Assembly: GCA_946411515.1 (NCBI GenBank)
Contig: CAMKEH010000008.1
Span: 1 to 53,288, forward strand
Direction: 5' to 3'
DNA length: 53,288 nucleotides
Source of the DNA: an uncultured Clostridium sp.
GTDB taxonomy: Bacteria > Bacillota > Clostridia > TANB77 > CAG-508
Shown here: positions 27,062-37,152 of the stretch, piece after piece
Position numbering within the stretch: the stretch's first letter is position 1
Layout of the letters: each line of letters opens with the position of its first letter
Translations under genes and position numbers: made by a program
The notes under the pieces: model-generated
Seen by the model: the letters and a program-made list of their open reading frames with translations, nothing else
What the model was told of the DNA's origin: nothing
Databases searched by the model: none

Positions 27062-29680
27062 ATGCCAAGTAATAATAGTAGAAGAAGTAGTAGTAACAAT
27101 AGACGTAGAAGTACACCTCAGAAAAGAACAAAGAAAAGACCAGTAAAAAAAGTTACTAGAGATAGAGATGATGAAAATCAAATACCAAAAGCATTTAGAG
27201 AAGAAAAAGAAGCAAGTTTCAAGAAAAGTAAGAAACAAAAAAAGAATAAAGTTAAAAAACATAGTAAGTTAAAAACTTTTATAAAAATATTTGTAATATT
27301 GTTTTTGTTGGCAGTAGTAGTTCTAGCAGGAGTGTTAGCAGGGGTATTCTTTGGATTATTTGGAGATGATTTTGAAATAACTAAAGATGAACTAAAAATA
27401 GGAGCAGCAAATTCTGTAATAGTAGATGTAAATGGAAACATTATTACAAACCTAAGTGGAGATGAAAAAAGAAAGATAATAACATTAGAAGATATGGCAG
27501 ATTATTTACCAAAAGCATATGTAGCAATAGAAGATGAAAGATTTTATGAACATAGTGGTGTAGATTTTAAAAGAACTGGAGGAGCTATATTTAAGAAACT
27601 GCTAGGACAAGGAAATTTTGGTGGAAGTACAATAACACAACAATTGGTAAAAAATATAACTAAAGATGATGAAACAGCAGGTATAGAAGGTATATTTAGA
27701 AAAGTTAAAGAATGGTCAAAAGCATATCAGGTAGAGAGAATGATATCAAAAGATCAAATTTTAGAATTATATTTAAACATATTATACGTAGGTGGAGAAG
27801 GAAACTTACATGGTGTTCAATTAGGATCAGAATATTACTTTAATAAGAGTGCAAAAGATTTAAGCTTAGCAGAATGTGCATTCTTGGCAGGAATAAATTC
27901 ATCACCAAATTATTATAATCCATATAAACTATATAATGAAACTGATACAGAGGAAAAAAGAGCAGAAAGAATAAAATCAAAAATCTTAACAGTTTTAGGT
28001 AAGATGAAAGAATTGGGTTACATACAAAATGAAGATGAGTACAACCAAGCTGTGGCGCAAGCAGAAGCAGGATTAACATTTACAAAAGGAGCAATAGCTT
28101 CAGGAAGTACATATTCATACCATACAGATGCTGTATTAGAACAAGTAATAAATCAAGTTATGGAAGAAAAAGGTATTTCTAGACAATTAGCAGAGAACTA
28201 TGTATATAGTAGTGGTTTAACAATATACTCAACAGTAGATAATACAATTCAAGCAAGACTAGAAGAAGAATATGCAAAAGCAAAATATATAAAAAGCGGT
28301 GTAGATAAAAGTAATGGTCAATTAGTAAATAATCATACACAATCAGGTATGGCAGTAATTGATTACAAAACTGGTAATGTAGTAGGAGTTGCAGGAGGAT
28401 TAGGAGAAAAAGAAGGATCAGGATGGAATAGAGCAACTCAAATGAAAAAACAGACAGGATCATCTATAAAACCAATAGCAGATGTTGGTCCAGCATTAGA
28501 AGAAAGAATAATTACACCAGCAACTGTATATCTTGATGTACCAACAGATTTTGGAAATAATTATAAACCAAAAAATGATGGAAATAATTATGCAGGAAAA
28601 GGTATAAATATTAGACAATTTATAGCGGCATCAAAAAATATACCAGCTGTAAAAATAATGAAAGAATTAACACCTACAAAATCGTTAGGATATTTAAATA
28701 AAATGGGATTAGAATCCTTAGATAGTAGTGATGAAGTACTAGCATTAGCAATTGGTGGTATGGCTCATGGTGCAAGCCCATTAGAAATGGCAGAAGCATA
28801 TGGAACAATAGCAAATGATGGCGTATATATAACACCAACATTCTATTCAAAAGTAGTAGATTCATCAGGAACTACAGTTTTAACACCAAAACAAGAAACA
28901 ACAAGAGTATTTTCAGCTCAAACAGCATACTTATTAAAATCAATCTTGCAAGAACCAGTAAAAGCTGGAGGAACAGCGACATATTGTGCAATACCAGGTA
29001 TGGATGTTGCAGCTAAAACAGGAACAACAGATAATAGCTATGATAGATGGCTTTGTGGATTTACTCCATATTATGCAGCAGCAACGTGGTTTGGATTTGA
29101 TAATAATGAAGAAGTAAGAGGATTTGGAACAAACCCAGCAGGACAAATCTGGGATGCAGTAATGACAGATATTCATAGTCCTTTAGCAAATGCGAAATTC
29201 GTAAAGCCAGAAGGGATTGTTGAAGCGACTGTATGTAGAACAACAGGATGTTTAGCTGCAGAAGGATGCTCAGATACTTATACAGAAATATTTGCTTCAA
29301 ATAATTTACCAGAAAAATGTCCAGGACATGGAAGTCAAACTCTATGTCAAGAATCTGGTAAAATAGCAAATGAATATTGTCCAACAACAAAGGTAAATAA
29401 TTTTGGAGCAACACTTCCTAAAGAAAAATTAAATCTTTGGAAATCTATAAATGGAAATACATTTTCTGGAGAAAAAGTAGAAGAAGTATGTGATATTCAC
29501 AAAAAACCAGCAGAAAAACCAAAAGAACCTACAAAACCAGCAAATACAACAAATACAACAAATACAACAAATACAGCAAATACGACGAACACAAGTAATA
29601 CAACTAACACAAGTAATACAACAAATACAACAAATACAACTAACACAGCAGGAGAGCCAGGAGGAACCGAAGGAGAATAA
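27062..29680 (+). CDS. mrcA: class A penicillin-binding protein (transglycosylase/transpeptidase)
   Basis: Polymerises and cross-links peptidoglycan. 872 residues: a basic N-terminal cytoplasmic tail, a membrane segment (about 75-98), a GT51 transglycosylase domain with EDERFYEHSGVD (about 158) and GGSTITQQLVKN, and a transpeptidase domain with the active Ser in GSSIKP (about 472), SKN in AASKNIPA, and AAKTGTT (about 645). A Cys-containing extension follows. The C-terminus is a Thr/Asn-rich low-complexity tail of repeated NTTNT units (29540-29650). ATG after AAGGAGG. A strong terminator follows. Confidence 0.95.
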   Translation: MPSNNSRRSSSNNRRRSTPQKRTKKRPVKKVTRDRDDENQIPKAFREEKEASFKKSKKQKKNKVKKHSKLKTFIKIFVILFLLAVVVLAGVLAGVFFGLFGDDFEITKDELKIGAANSVIVDVNGNIITNLSGDEKRKIITLEDMADYLPKAYVAIEDERFYEHSGVDFKRTGGAIFKKLLGQGNFGGSTITQQLVKNITKDDETAGIEGIFRKVKEWSKAYQVERMISKDQILELYLNILYVGGEGNLHGVQLGSEYYFNKSAKDLSLAECAFLAGINSSPNYYNPYKLYNETDTEEKRAERIKSKILTVLGKMKELGYIQNEDEYNQAVAQAEAGLTFTKGAIASGSTYSYHTDAVLEQVINQVMEEKGISRQLAENYVYSSGLTIYSTVDNTIQARLEEEYAKAKYIKSGVDKSNGQLVNNHTQSGMAVIDYKTGNVVGVAGGLGEKEGSGWNRATQMKKQTGSSIKPIADVGPALEERIITPATVYLDVPTDFGNNYKPKNDGNNYAGKGINIRQFIAASKNIPAVKIMKELTPTKSLGYLNKMGLESLDSSDEVLALAIGGMAHGASPLEMAEAYGTIANDGVYITPTFYSKVVDSSGTTVLTPKQETTRVFSAQTAYLLKSILQEPVKAGGTATYCAIPGMDVAAKTGTTDNSYDRWLCGFTPYYAAATWFGFDNNEEVRGFGTNPAGQIWDAVMTDIHSPLANAKFVKPEGIVEATVCRTTGCLAAEGCSDTYTEIFASNNLPEKCPGHGSQTLCQESGKIANEYCPTTKVNNFGATLPKEKLNLWKSINGNTFSGEKVEEVCDIHKKPAEKPKEPTKPANTTNTTNTTNTANTTNTSNTTNTSNTTNTTNTTNTAGEPGGTEGE
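29541..29650 (+). repeat. low-complexity AATACAACA-type repeats encoding a Thr/Asn tail
   Basis: A 9-base motif of the type AATACAACA is repeated about twelve times at the 3' end of the penicillin-binding protein gene. Such runs can vary in copy number. Confidence 0.8.
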
Positions 29681-29685
29681 TAACT

Positions 29686-29725
29686 AAAATTGCCAAATGG
29701 TAAAAATACATTTGGCAATTTTAAT
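29686..29725 (+). terminator. intrinsic terminator after the penicillin-binding protein gene
   Basis: A perfect 14-bp stem (29686-29699 with 29709-29722) ending in T. Confidence 0.85.
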
Positions 29726-29742
29726 AGAAAGAAGGAGCTTTT

Positions 29743-31141
29743 ATGGATATATATTTTACAAATACATTAACACATAAAAAAGATAAATTTGTGCCAATAG
29801 ATGATAAAGAGGTAAGAATTTATTCTTGTGGACCAACAGTGTATAAAGATGCAACAATTGGAAATATGAGAACAAATATATTCCAAGATGTATTAAGAAG
29901 AGTATTAAAATATAATGGATATAAAATAAAACATGTAATGAATATAACAGATGTGGGGCATTTAGTATCTGATGGAGATGAAGGTGAAGACAAAATGTTA
30001 AAATCAGCAAGAGAAGAAAATAAAACTCCATTAGAAATAGCTAAGCATTATACTAAATTATTTTTTGATGATTTACAAGCACTAAATATAGAAACTCCAG
30101 AAGTTGTATGTAAAGCAACTGAACATATAGAAGAAATGCTAGAATATGTTAGACAATTAGTTAAAAAAGGATATGCATATGAAACATCAACTGCAATTTA
30201 TTTTGATATTTCTAAATTAGATAAATATCCAGTTCTTTCAAATTTAAATTTAGAAGAACAAAAAGCAGGAGCAAGAGTAGAAATAGATAAAGAAAAGAAA
30301 AATCCTTATGACTTTGCTCTATGGATAAAAGCGCCTAAAAATCACTTAATGAAATGGGATAGCGAATTTGGACCAAGTTATCCAGGATGGCATATTGAAT
30401 GTTCTGCTATGGGTAAAAAATATTTAGGAGAACAATTTGATATTCATACAGGAGGAATAGATTTAATACCAACACACCATGAAAATGAAATAGCACAAAG
30501 TAAAGGATGTTCTCGGTAAAATTCCTGCTAAGTATTGGTTACATGGAGAGTACTTACTAATAAATGGTGGAAAGATGTCAAAAAGTTTGGGAAATGTTTA
30601 TTTATTAAAAGATATTATTAATAAAGGATATGATCCATTAACATATAAACTATTTTGTTATTCAGGTCATTATAGAAATAAATTAAACTTTACATGGGAA
30701 GGAATTGAAGCTGCTTCAAAATCATTAGAAAGATTACGAAATAGTTATAAATTAAATGTAAATGGAAATGATGAATTGACAAATGAAGATAAAGAAAAAA
30801 TATTAAAAATAGAAGAAAAATTTCATAGTGCAATAAATGATGATATGAATATGACATTAGCAATGAGCTATGTATGGGAACTTGCAAGATTTGAAAAGAA
30901 AAATAAAGAGATAGCAAAAATGTTATTAAAATTTGATACAGTATTAGGTTTAAAAATAGATAAAGAGCCTGATAAAAATAAAGAAGAAATACCAGAAGAA
31001 ATATTAAAATTAATCGAACAAAGAAAAATTGCAAGACAAAATAAAGATTGGGCAAAATCAGATGAATTAAGAGATTTGATAAATAATCAAGGATATGATA
31101 TAAAAGATACAGCAAATGGTATGGAATTAAAAAGAAAATAA
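29743..31141 (+). CDS. cysS: cysteinyl-tRNA synthetase, +1 frameshift at CGG
   Basis: Class I synthetase charging tRNA-Cys. The zero frame reaches CGG at 30514, directly followed by TAA. Skipping one base continues as [19 protein letters not shown] and the KMSKSLGN signature, to the end at 31141. The corrected length is 465 residues, typical. Zinc ligands are consistent with CGPTVY (Cys 28), GWHIECSAM and HHENE. It belongs to the DEGEDKM-type CysRS branch. The HIGH signature is altered to TIGN (about 40). An enzyme expected to be essential, so the break must be tolerated, bypassed or artefactual. ATG after AAGGAG. First of cysS-galE-argS-glmM. Confidence 0.92.
30514..30517 (+). other. +1 frameshift site CGGT in cysS
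   Basis: CGG follows TCT and the frame resumes at 30518 (AAA). The site reads S-Gly-K. The zero frame is CGG TAA, so without a shift the enzyme would lack its KMSKS half. Confidence 0.93.
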
Positions 31142-31172
31142 AGAATAGATAATAATAGGGAGGAACTAAAAA

Positions 31173-32171
31173 ATGGCAATATTATTACCAGGGGGAGCTG
31201 GATATATTGGAAGTCATACAGCTGTAGAATTATTAAATGAAGGAAAAGATATAATTATTTTAGATAATTTTTCAAACAGTAAACCAGAGGTTTTAGATAG
31301 TATAAAAGAAATAACTGGCAAAGATTTTAAATTTTACGAAATAGATTATTTAGATAAAGAAAAACTAGAGAAAGTATTTAAAGAAAATGATATTGATGCT
31401 GTTATAAATTTTGCAGGGTATAAAGCAGTTGGAGAATCAGTTAGGAAGCCTTTAGAATATTATACAAATAATATATCAGGCTGTTTAGTCCTATTAGAAA
31501 CTATGAAAAAATATAATGTCAAAAAATTTATATTTAGTTCTTCTGCAACTGTATATGGAGATCCTGAAACTATACCAATTACAGAAAGTTGTAAAACAGG
31601 TGGAACAACAAATCCATATGGTACAACTAAATTATTTATAGAACAAATTTTAAAAGATGCTTATAAATCAGATGATACATGGGATATATGTATATTAAGA
31701 TATTTTAATCCAGTAGGATCACATGAGTCAGGATTAATTGGAGAAGAACCTAAAGGTATTCCGAATAACTTAATGCCATATGTAGTAAGAGTAGCAGCAG
31801 GCCAATTAAAAGAACTATCTGTATTTGGAAATGATTATGAAACTCCAGATGGAACAGGAGTAAGAGATTATATCCATGTTGTAGATCTAGCAAAAGGACA
31901 TGTAGCAGCATTAAATAAATTAGATAAAGAAGAAAAAGGTTTATATATTTATAATTTAGGTACAGGAAATGGATATAGTGTATTAGATATGGTAAAAGCA
32001 TTTGAAAAGGCAACAGGTAAAAAAGTACCATATAAAATTGCTCCAAGAAGGCCAGGAGATATTGCTACATGTTTTGCAGATCCCAAAAAAGCAGAAAAAG
32101 AATTAGGCTGGAAAGCAAATAAAACTTTAGAAGATATGTGCAAAGATTCATGGAATTATATAAATAAGTAG
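31173..32171 (+). CDS. galE: UDP-glucose 4-epimerase
   Basis: NAD-dependent short-chain dehydrogenase-type epimerase interconverting UDP-glucose and UDP-galactose. 332 residues. The NAD loop is GGAGYIGSH (about 7-15), the catalytic Ser/Thr lies in SSSATVYGD (about 125) and the Y-x-x-x-K pair in NPYGTTK (about 150). Late family blocks: [26 protein letters not shown] and RRPGDIA. It sits between two tRNA synthetase genes; the link may only be shared transcription. ATG after AGGGAGG. Confidence 0.95.
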   Translation: MAILLPGGAGYIGSHTAVELLNEGKDIIILDNFSNSKPEVLDSIKEITGKDFKFYEIDYLDKEKLEKVFKENDIDAVINFAGYKAVGESVRKPLEYYTNNISGCLVLLETMKKYNVKKFIFSSSATVYGDPETIPITESCKTGGTTNPYGTTKLFIEQILKDAYKSDDTWDICILRYFNPVGSHESGLIGEEPKGIPNNLMPYVVRVAAGQLKELSVFGNDYETPDGTGVRDYIHVVDLAKGHVAALNKLDKEEKGLYIYNLGTGNGYSVLDMVKAFEKATGKKVPYKIAPRRPGDIATCFADPKKAEKELGWKANKTLEDMCKDSWNYINK

Positions 32172-32188
32172 AAAATGAGGGAAAAAAG

Positions 32189-33913
32189 ATGTTGAACTTT
32201 AAAGAAGAAATAGCAAAAAAAATATCTAGTGTAATTAGTATAAATGAAAAAGAAATTGAAAGTTATATAGAAATACCAAAAGATACTAAAAATGGAGATT
32301 ATGCATTTCCGTGTTTTAGGATTGCAAAAGAATTAAAAAAAGCACCTCAAATAATTGCAACTGAAATAAAAGAAAAAATAGATAATATTTTAGAAAATAA
32401 TAACGATGAAAATAAAATAGAAAAACTAGAAATAGCAGGTGGATATTTAAATTTCTTTATAAATAAAAGTATAATGATTAAAGAAGTTTTAAATGAAATA
32501 GCAAAAAACGATGAATATGGAAAATCTGAAATAGGAAAAGGTAAAAACATAATAGTAGAATATTCTGCACCTAATATTGCAAAACCTTTTCATATAGGAC
32601 ATTTAAGAACAACATTAATTGGAAATGCCTTATATAGAGTATATAAATATTTAGGTTATAATACAACAGGAATAAATCATTTAGGAGATTATGGAACACA
32701 ATTTGGAAAAATGATAGAAGGCTATAAAATGTGGGGGAGCGAATATAACTTAGAAGAAGATCCAATAAATAAAATGATGGATATATATATTAGAATTAAT
32801 AACTTGTGTAAAGAAGATGAAGAAGTTTTAGAAAGATGTAGAGAAAATTTTAGATTATTGGAATCTGGCGATAAATACTGTGTAGATCTATGGAATAGAT
32901 TTAAAGATTTGAGTATGATAGAATTTAATAAAATTTATGATTTACTAGATATTAAATTTGATTCATATAATGGAGAAGCTTTTTATGCAGATAAAGTAGA
33001 TGAAGTAGTAGAAAAACTTGAGGAGCAAGGAAAAATAACAGAATCTGATGGAGCAAAAATAGTAGATCTTGAATATGCTGGGATAAATACACCTTGTATA
33101 ATACAAAAATCAAATGGTTCATCAATATATGCAACAAGAGATTTAGCAGCAATAATGTATAGAGCTAAAACATATGATTTTGATAAATGCTTATATGTAG
33201 TTGCATATGAACAAAATCTACATTTTAAACAAATATTTGAAGTAGCTAAATATTTAGTTGATGAAAAATATAGTAAGGGATTAATTCACGTATCATATGG
33301 AATGGTTAATCTTCCAACAGGCAAAATGTCAACAAGGCTTGGAAATGTTGTTAAAATAGAAGATTTATTAAAAGGTACAATTGAAAAGGCAGAAGAAATA
33401 ATTCAAGATAAAAATCCAGATTTAGAAAACAAAGAAGAAGTGGCAAAAAAGATTGGAATAGGAGCAATTATATTTAATACATTGTCAACTACAACTATAA
33501 AAGATCAAATATTTGACTGGAATACTGCATTAAATTTCCAAGGAGAAACAGGACCATATATTCAATATACATATGTAAGGACAAAAAGCATTTTAGAAAA
33601 AGCAGGAAATGTTCCTGATATTGAGAACGTAAATATTAAGTTACTTGACGATGAATATGCTTTAGAGCTAATAAAAATAATTTACAATTTCCAAGATACT
33701 TTAATTCAAGTAACTAATAAAAATGAACCTTCAATACTTTCTAGATATTTAATTGATTTATCAAAAGCTTTTAGTAGTTTTTATAATGAAAATAAAATAA
33801 TAGTAGAAGATAAAGAAATTCAAGATGCAAGAGTATATTTAACTTATATGACAGGAAAAGTATTAAAACAAGGTGCAAGCTTACTTGGAATGAAAATGCC
33901 GGATAAAATGTAA
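32189..33913 (+). CDS. argS: arginyl-tRNA synthetase
   Basis: Charges tRNA-Arg. 574 residues. An N-terminal Add1 domain is followed by the HIGH signature in FHIGHLRTT (about 132), the MSTRLGN block in place of KMSKS (about 379), and the helical anticodon-binding C-terminal domain. The usual length and no lesion. It deserves mention beside the CGG pattern, because tRNA-Arg supply and CGG decoding are linked; nothing odd was seen in this enzyme by eye. It lies 17 bases after galE and 18 bases before glmM. Confidence 0.96.
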   Translation: MLNFKEEIAKKISSVISINEKEIESYIEIPKDTKNGDYAFPCFRIAKELKKAPQIIATEIKEKIDNILENNNDENKIEKLEIAGGYLNFFINKSIMIKEVLNEIAKNDEYGKSEIGKGKNIIVEYSAPNIAKPFHIGHLRTTLIGNALYRVYKYLGYNTTGINHLGDYGTQFGKMIEGYKMWGSEYNLEEDPINKMMDIYIRINNLCKEDEEVLERCRENFRLLESGDKYCVDLWNRFKDLSMIEFNKIYDLLDIKFDSYNGEAFYADKVDEVVEKLEEQGKITESDGAKIVDLEYAGINTPCIIQKSNGSSIYATRDLAAIMYRAKTYDFDKCLYVVAYEQNLHFKQIFEVAKYLVDEKYSKGLIHVSYGMVNLPTGKMSTRLGNVVKIEDLLKGTIEKAEEIIQDKNPDLENKEEVAKKIGIGAIIFNTLSTTTIKDQIFDWNTALNFQGETGPYIQYTYVRTKSILEKAGNVPDIENVNIKLLDDEYALELIKIIYNFQDTLIQVTNKNEPSILSRYLIDLSKAFSSFYNENKIIVEDKEIQDARVYLTYMTGKVLKQGASLLGMKMPDKM

Positions 33914-33931
33914 AAGAAAGAAGATGTTATT

Positions 33932-35297
33932 ATGAGAAAATATTTTGGAACTGATGGAATAAGAAGAATTGCAAATACAGAACTTACTCCAGAATTAGTA
34001 TATAAAGTAGCAAAAGCTGGTGCATATGTACTTTCTAAACATACAGATCATACACCAACAATATTAATAGGAAGAGATACCAGAATATCTGGGACACTAA
34101 TTGAAAGTGCTATGGTATCAGGTTTCTTAAGCTATGGAGCAAATGTTAAACTTTTAGGAGTATTACCAACACCTGCTGTTGCGTATTTAACAAGAAAATT
34201 AAATGCTGATGCAAGTGTTGTGATTTCTGCATCACACAACACATACGAGTTTAATGGGATTAAATATTTTAGTAATAAGGGAATGAAAATACCAGATGCA
34301 TTAGAAGAAGAAATAGAAGAAGTAATGGAATCAGGAAAACTTGATGAATTACGAGCAGTAGGAGACAAGGTTGGAGTATCAGAATATGCACTTGATTTAG
34401 TAGATGAATATGTATATTTCTTTAGAAAAAACTTTGATGATGAAATTGATAAATATAACAAAGAAGATTTCATTGTAGGGTTAGATACAGCAAATGGAGC
34501 AACATCTATTGTTGCAGAAAAAGTATTTAAAGCACTCGGAATAAAATATAAAATTATAAATAACAATCCTGATGGAATAAATATTAACAAAAATTGTGGG
34601 TCTACACATTTAGAAGGACTTAAAAAATTTGTTGTAGAAAATAATTTGAGTTTAGGTGTTGCCTATGATGGTGATGGTGATAGATGTTTAGCGGTAGATG
34701 AAAATGGAAATGAAATAGATGGAGACAAATTACTTGCAATAATATCACAAAGCTTAAGAAAAAAAGGAAAATTAAGCAAAGATACTATAGTTGCAACTGT
34801 AATGAGTAATTTAGGACTTAATAAATATACAAGAGATAATGGATTAGAATTAATTCAAACCAAAGTTGGAGACAGATATGTTTTAGAAGAGATGTTAAAA
34901 GATGGATTTAATCTAGGAGGAGAACAATCAGGTCATGTAATCTTATTAGACTATAATCCAACAGGAGACCGGAATATTAACATCATTAATGCTTATAAAA
35001 ACAATCTTAGAGGAAGGTAAAAAAGCATCTGAATTAGGAGATGAAATAAAATTATATCCTCAAATACTAGTAAATGCAAAAGTAAATTCAGATAAAAAAT
35101 ATGACTATGAAAAAAATAAAGAAATTAAAACTGCTATTGAAAAATTAGAAAAGGAATTTGCAGGAAATGGAAGAGTATTAATAAGACCTTCTGGTACAGA
35201 ACCATTAGTAAGAGTTATGATAGAAGGAGAAGATCAAAAATATATTACTAAAAAAGCAAAAGAAATTGCAAAATTAATAGAAGAAAAATTAAAATAG
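33932..35297 (+). CDS. glmM: phosphoglucosamine mutase, +1 frameshift at CGG
   Basis: Converts glucosamine-6-phosphate to glucosamine-1-phosphate for UDP-GlcNAc. The N-terminus is RKYFGTDGIRRIAN; the phosphoserine loop is SASHNTYEFNGIKYF (about 100) and the metal loop is DGDGDR (about 249). The sugar-binding GGEQSGH follows. At CGG (34970) the frame breaks; skipping one base restores NPTGDGILTSL and the C-terminal phosphate-binding RPSGTEPLVRVM. The corrected length is 454 residues, normal. Unshifted translation runs 17 codons to a TAA. Expected to be essential for cell wall synthesis. Confidence 0.93.
34970..34973 (+). other. +1 frameshift site CGGA in glmM
   Basis: CGG follows GAC and the frame resumes at 34974 (ATA). 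The site reads D-Gly-I within the conserved PTGDG block, so the inserted-base position is fixed to this codon. Confidence 0.94.
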
Positions 35298-35350
35298 AAC
35301 ATTGTTACAAAGAAGTAATATAATTGTAATACAAAAGTAATATAAAAATA

Positions 35351-35379
35351 TTGATAAAAATAAAAAAAAGTGATATTAT
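35351..35379 (+). promoter_or_regulatory. promoter of the small membrane protein gene
   Basis: TTGATA (35351-35356), 17 bases, TATTAT (35374-35379). Confidence 0.65.
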
Positions 35380-35422
35380 AACTTTATCAAAGAAACAAAA
35401 GAAAAGATGGAGGGATTAAATT

Positions 35423-35761
35423 ATGTTTTTATTTGATATATCAAATGCTTTAACTTTAGTTTTAATGTTAACTGCAACAGTATTATTAATATTTTTAGCA
35501 CAAGAAGAAAAGAAAAGTTTTATTAATGCAATAACACTTTTTGGATATATTGCAATATTAGTAATGCATGTAGCACAAGTAGCAACATTAGGAGAAGAAT
35601 ATAGAGTATTATTACCAGTACTATCTAGATGTATCGTAATAGACTTCATATTTATCTTCATATCATTCTTCGCTTACTTATGGGTTGATGATATAGAAAC
35701 AAAAGAAAAAGGTAAAAAAAGCATTAGTAACAGTTTAGACTGGTTTTGGAAAAAAGTTTAA
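35423..35761 (+). CDS. small three-segment membrane protein, unknown
   Basis: 112 residues with three predicted membrane segments (about 5-24, 33-52 and 68-92) and a basic C-terminal tail. The family is not recognised. It has its own promoter and terminator, so it is a monocistronic unit between glmM and spoIIP. ATG after TGGAGGGA. Confidence 0.75.
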   Translation: MFLFDISNALTLVLMLTATVLLIFLAQEEKKSFINAITLFGYIAILVMHVAQVATLGEEYRVLLPVLSRCIVIDFIFIFISFFAYLWVDDIETKEKGKKSISNSLDWFWKKV

Positions 35762-35773
35762 AATGAAAAACAT

Positions 35774-35808
35774 AAACTCGGTATATAGATATCGAGTTTT
35801 ATTTTTTT
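35774..35808 (+). terminator. intrinsic terminator after the small membrane protein gene
   Basis: The stem AAACTCG/CGAGTTT (35774-35780 with 35793-35799) is followed by a T-rich run. Confidence 0.75.
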
Positions 35809-35906
35809 GATAAATTTTGTGATTTAATGAATTTAAAATATTTAAGAATATAAAAAGTAATTATGAATATATATAAATATAGGAGACTTAAGATGAGGAG
35901 AAATAA

Positions 35907-37073
35907 ATGTTTAATGTAACTATATTAAAAGGAAAAGATATTCTTAAATTCATATTAGGAATTGCCATATCAATATTTATGATAATAGTAATTTCCAGAA
36001 GCTTTAATAAAGAAAAAGGAGAAAATAGCAATCAAAAAATAGCAACAAATCTAAAATTAAGTATAAATTCTTTGGCTGAAAATGCAATGATATCAAGTAT
36101 AGATCAAGTTATGCCAAATATAAAAACTAAAGAAGAAAATAAAATAAATAAAAAAGAAGAAAATATTTTAGAAGATATTTTAAAAACTCAAATTTCAGCC
36201 TTAGGACAAATTGATGAGGAAAAAGAAAAAAAAGAAAAAATAGAAGAAAAAGATCACGAAATTGAAGAAAATAATGAAACTAAAGAAGAAAATTCAGTTG
36301 AAGTAGCTAAAACAGGATTACCAACAGAAGTAATAACACAAAATCCAATAGCGGAAAATGCAAATGTAGAGTATGGAAATGTAAAAATAAAAAATCAAAC
36401 AACATATGAATTAACAGAAGAAATGCTAAATCCTAATATTGAAATAGAAAATAAAAATATTGTTTTATTCCATACTCATACTTGTGAGAGCTATACAGCA
36501 AGCGATAAATATAATTATACTCCGACAGGTAATTTTAGAACAACAGATTTAAATTTTTCTGTAGCAAGAGTTGGGGTAGAACTTGAAAATCAATTAAAAC
36601 AATATAATCACAATGTAATACATAATACAACATACCATGATTATCCTAATTATACAGGATCATATACAAGATCATTAGAAACAGTAGAAAATATATTAAA
36701 AGATAATCCATCAGATATTATAATTGATTTACATAGAGATGCAATAGGAAGTAGAAGTGATTATGCACCTATTGTAAAAATTGGAGATGAAGATATAGCT
36801 GCCCAAATAATGTTTGTTATAGGAACAAATGAAGGAGGTCTATGGCATCCAAATTGGAATCAAAACTTGAAATTTGCAATAAAATTACAGCAAAAAGCAG
36901 AAGAAATGTATCCAGGATTATTTAAGCCTATAATGCTTACAAAATCTAGATATAACCAGCACACTTCGAAATTTGCAAGTATCATTGAAGTTGGAGCAAC
37001 AGGAAATACCTTAGACCAATGTTTAACTAGTATGAAATATTTAGCAAAAGTAATAGATGAAATTATGAAATAA
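35907..37073 (+). CDS. spoIIP: stage II sporulation protein P
   Basis: Peptidoglycan amidase/endopeptidase of the SpoIIDMP complex that drives engulfment of the forespore. 388 residues: one N-terminal membrane segment (about 14-32), a Glu/Lys-rich linker (about 65-135) and the SpoIIP domain (about 180-388). Conserved zinc-type residues lie in LFHTHTCESY (about 190) and IDLHRDAIG (about 273), and the end has IIEVGATGNT. It is the clearest evidence that the source organism, or its recent ancestor, makes spores. I could not identify a convincing sporulation sigma-factor promoter. ATG after GATGAGGAG. Confidence 0.93.
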   Translation: MFNVTILKGKDILKFILGIAISIFMIIVISRSFNKEKGENSNQKIATNLKLSINSLAENAMISSIDQVMPNIKTKEENKINKKEENILEDILKTQISALGQIDEEKEKKEKIEEKDHEIEENNETKEENSVEVAKTGLPTEVITQNPIAENANVEYGNVKIKNQTTYELTEEMLNPNIEIENKNIVLFHTHTCESYTASDKYNYTPTGNFRTTDLNFSVARVGVELENQLKQYNHNVIHNTTYHDYPNYTGSYTRSLETVENILKDNPSDIIIDLHRDAIGSRSDYAPIVKIGDEDIAAQIMFVIGTNEGGLWHPNWNQNLKFAIKLQQKAEEMYPGLFKPIMLTKSRYNQHTSKFASIIEVGATGNTLDQCLTSMKYLAKVIDEIMK

Positions 37074-37087
37074 TTTCATCTATTATA

Positions 37088-37116
37088 TTGAAATGAAAAA
37101 AATTTTCTTATATAAT
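37088..37116 (+). promoter_or_regulatory. promoter of pgi
   Basis: TTGAAA (37088-37093), 17 bases, TATAAT (37111-37116). Confidence 0.75.
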
Positions 37117-37152
37117 GTATTTATAAAATCAAAAGAAAAGTGAGGGATTATT

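Noticed and set aside
29681..29742. T-box or other riboswitch before cysS
   Set aside because: Only a terminator fits in the 62-base gap; there is no room for a specifier domain and no AGGGUGGNACCGCG-like box.
14173..34973. Classical slippery-heptamer -1 frameshifting
   Set aside because: The shifts are +1, and no A-AAA-AAG-type heptamer is at the sites.
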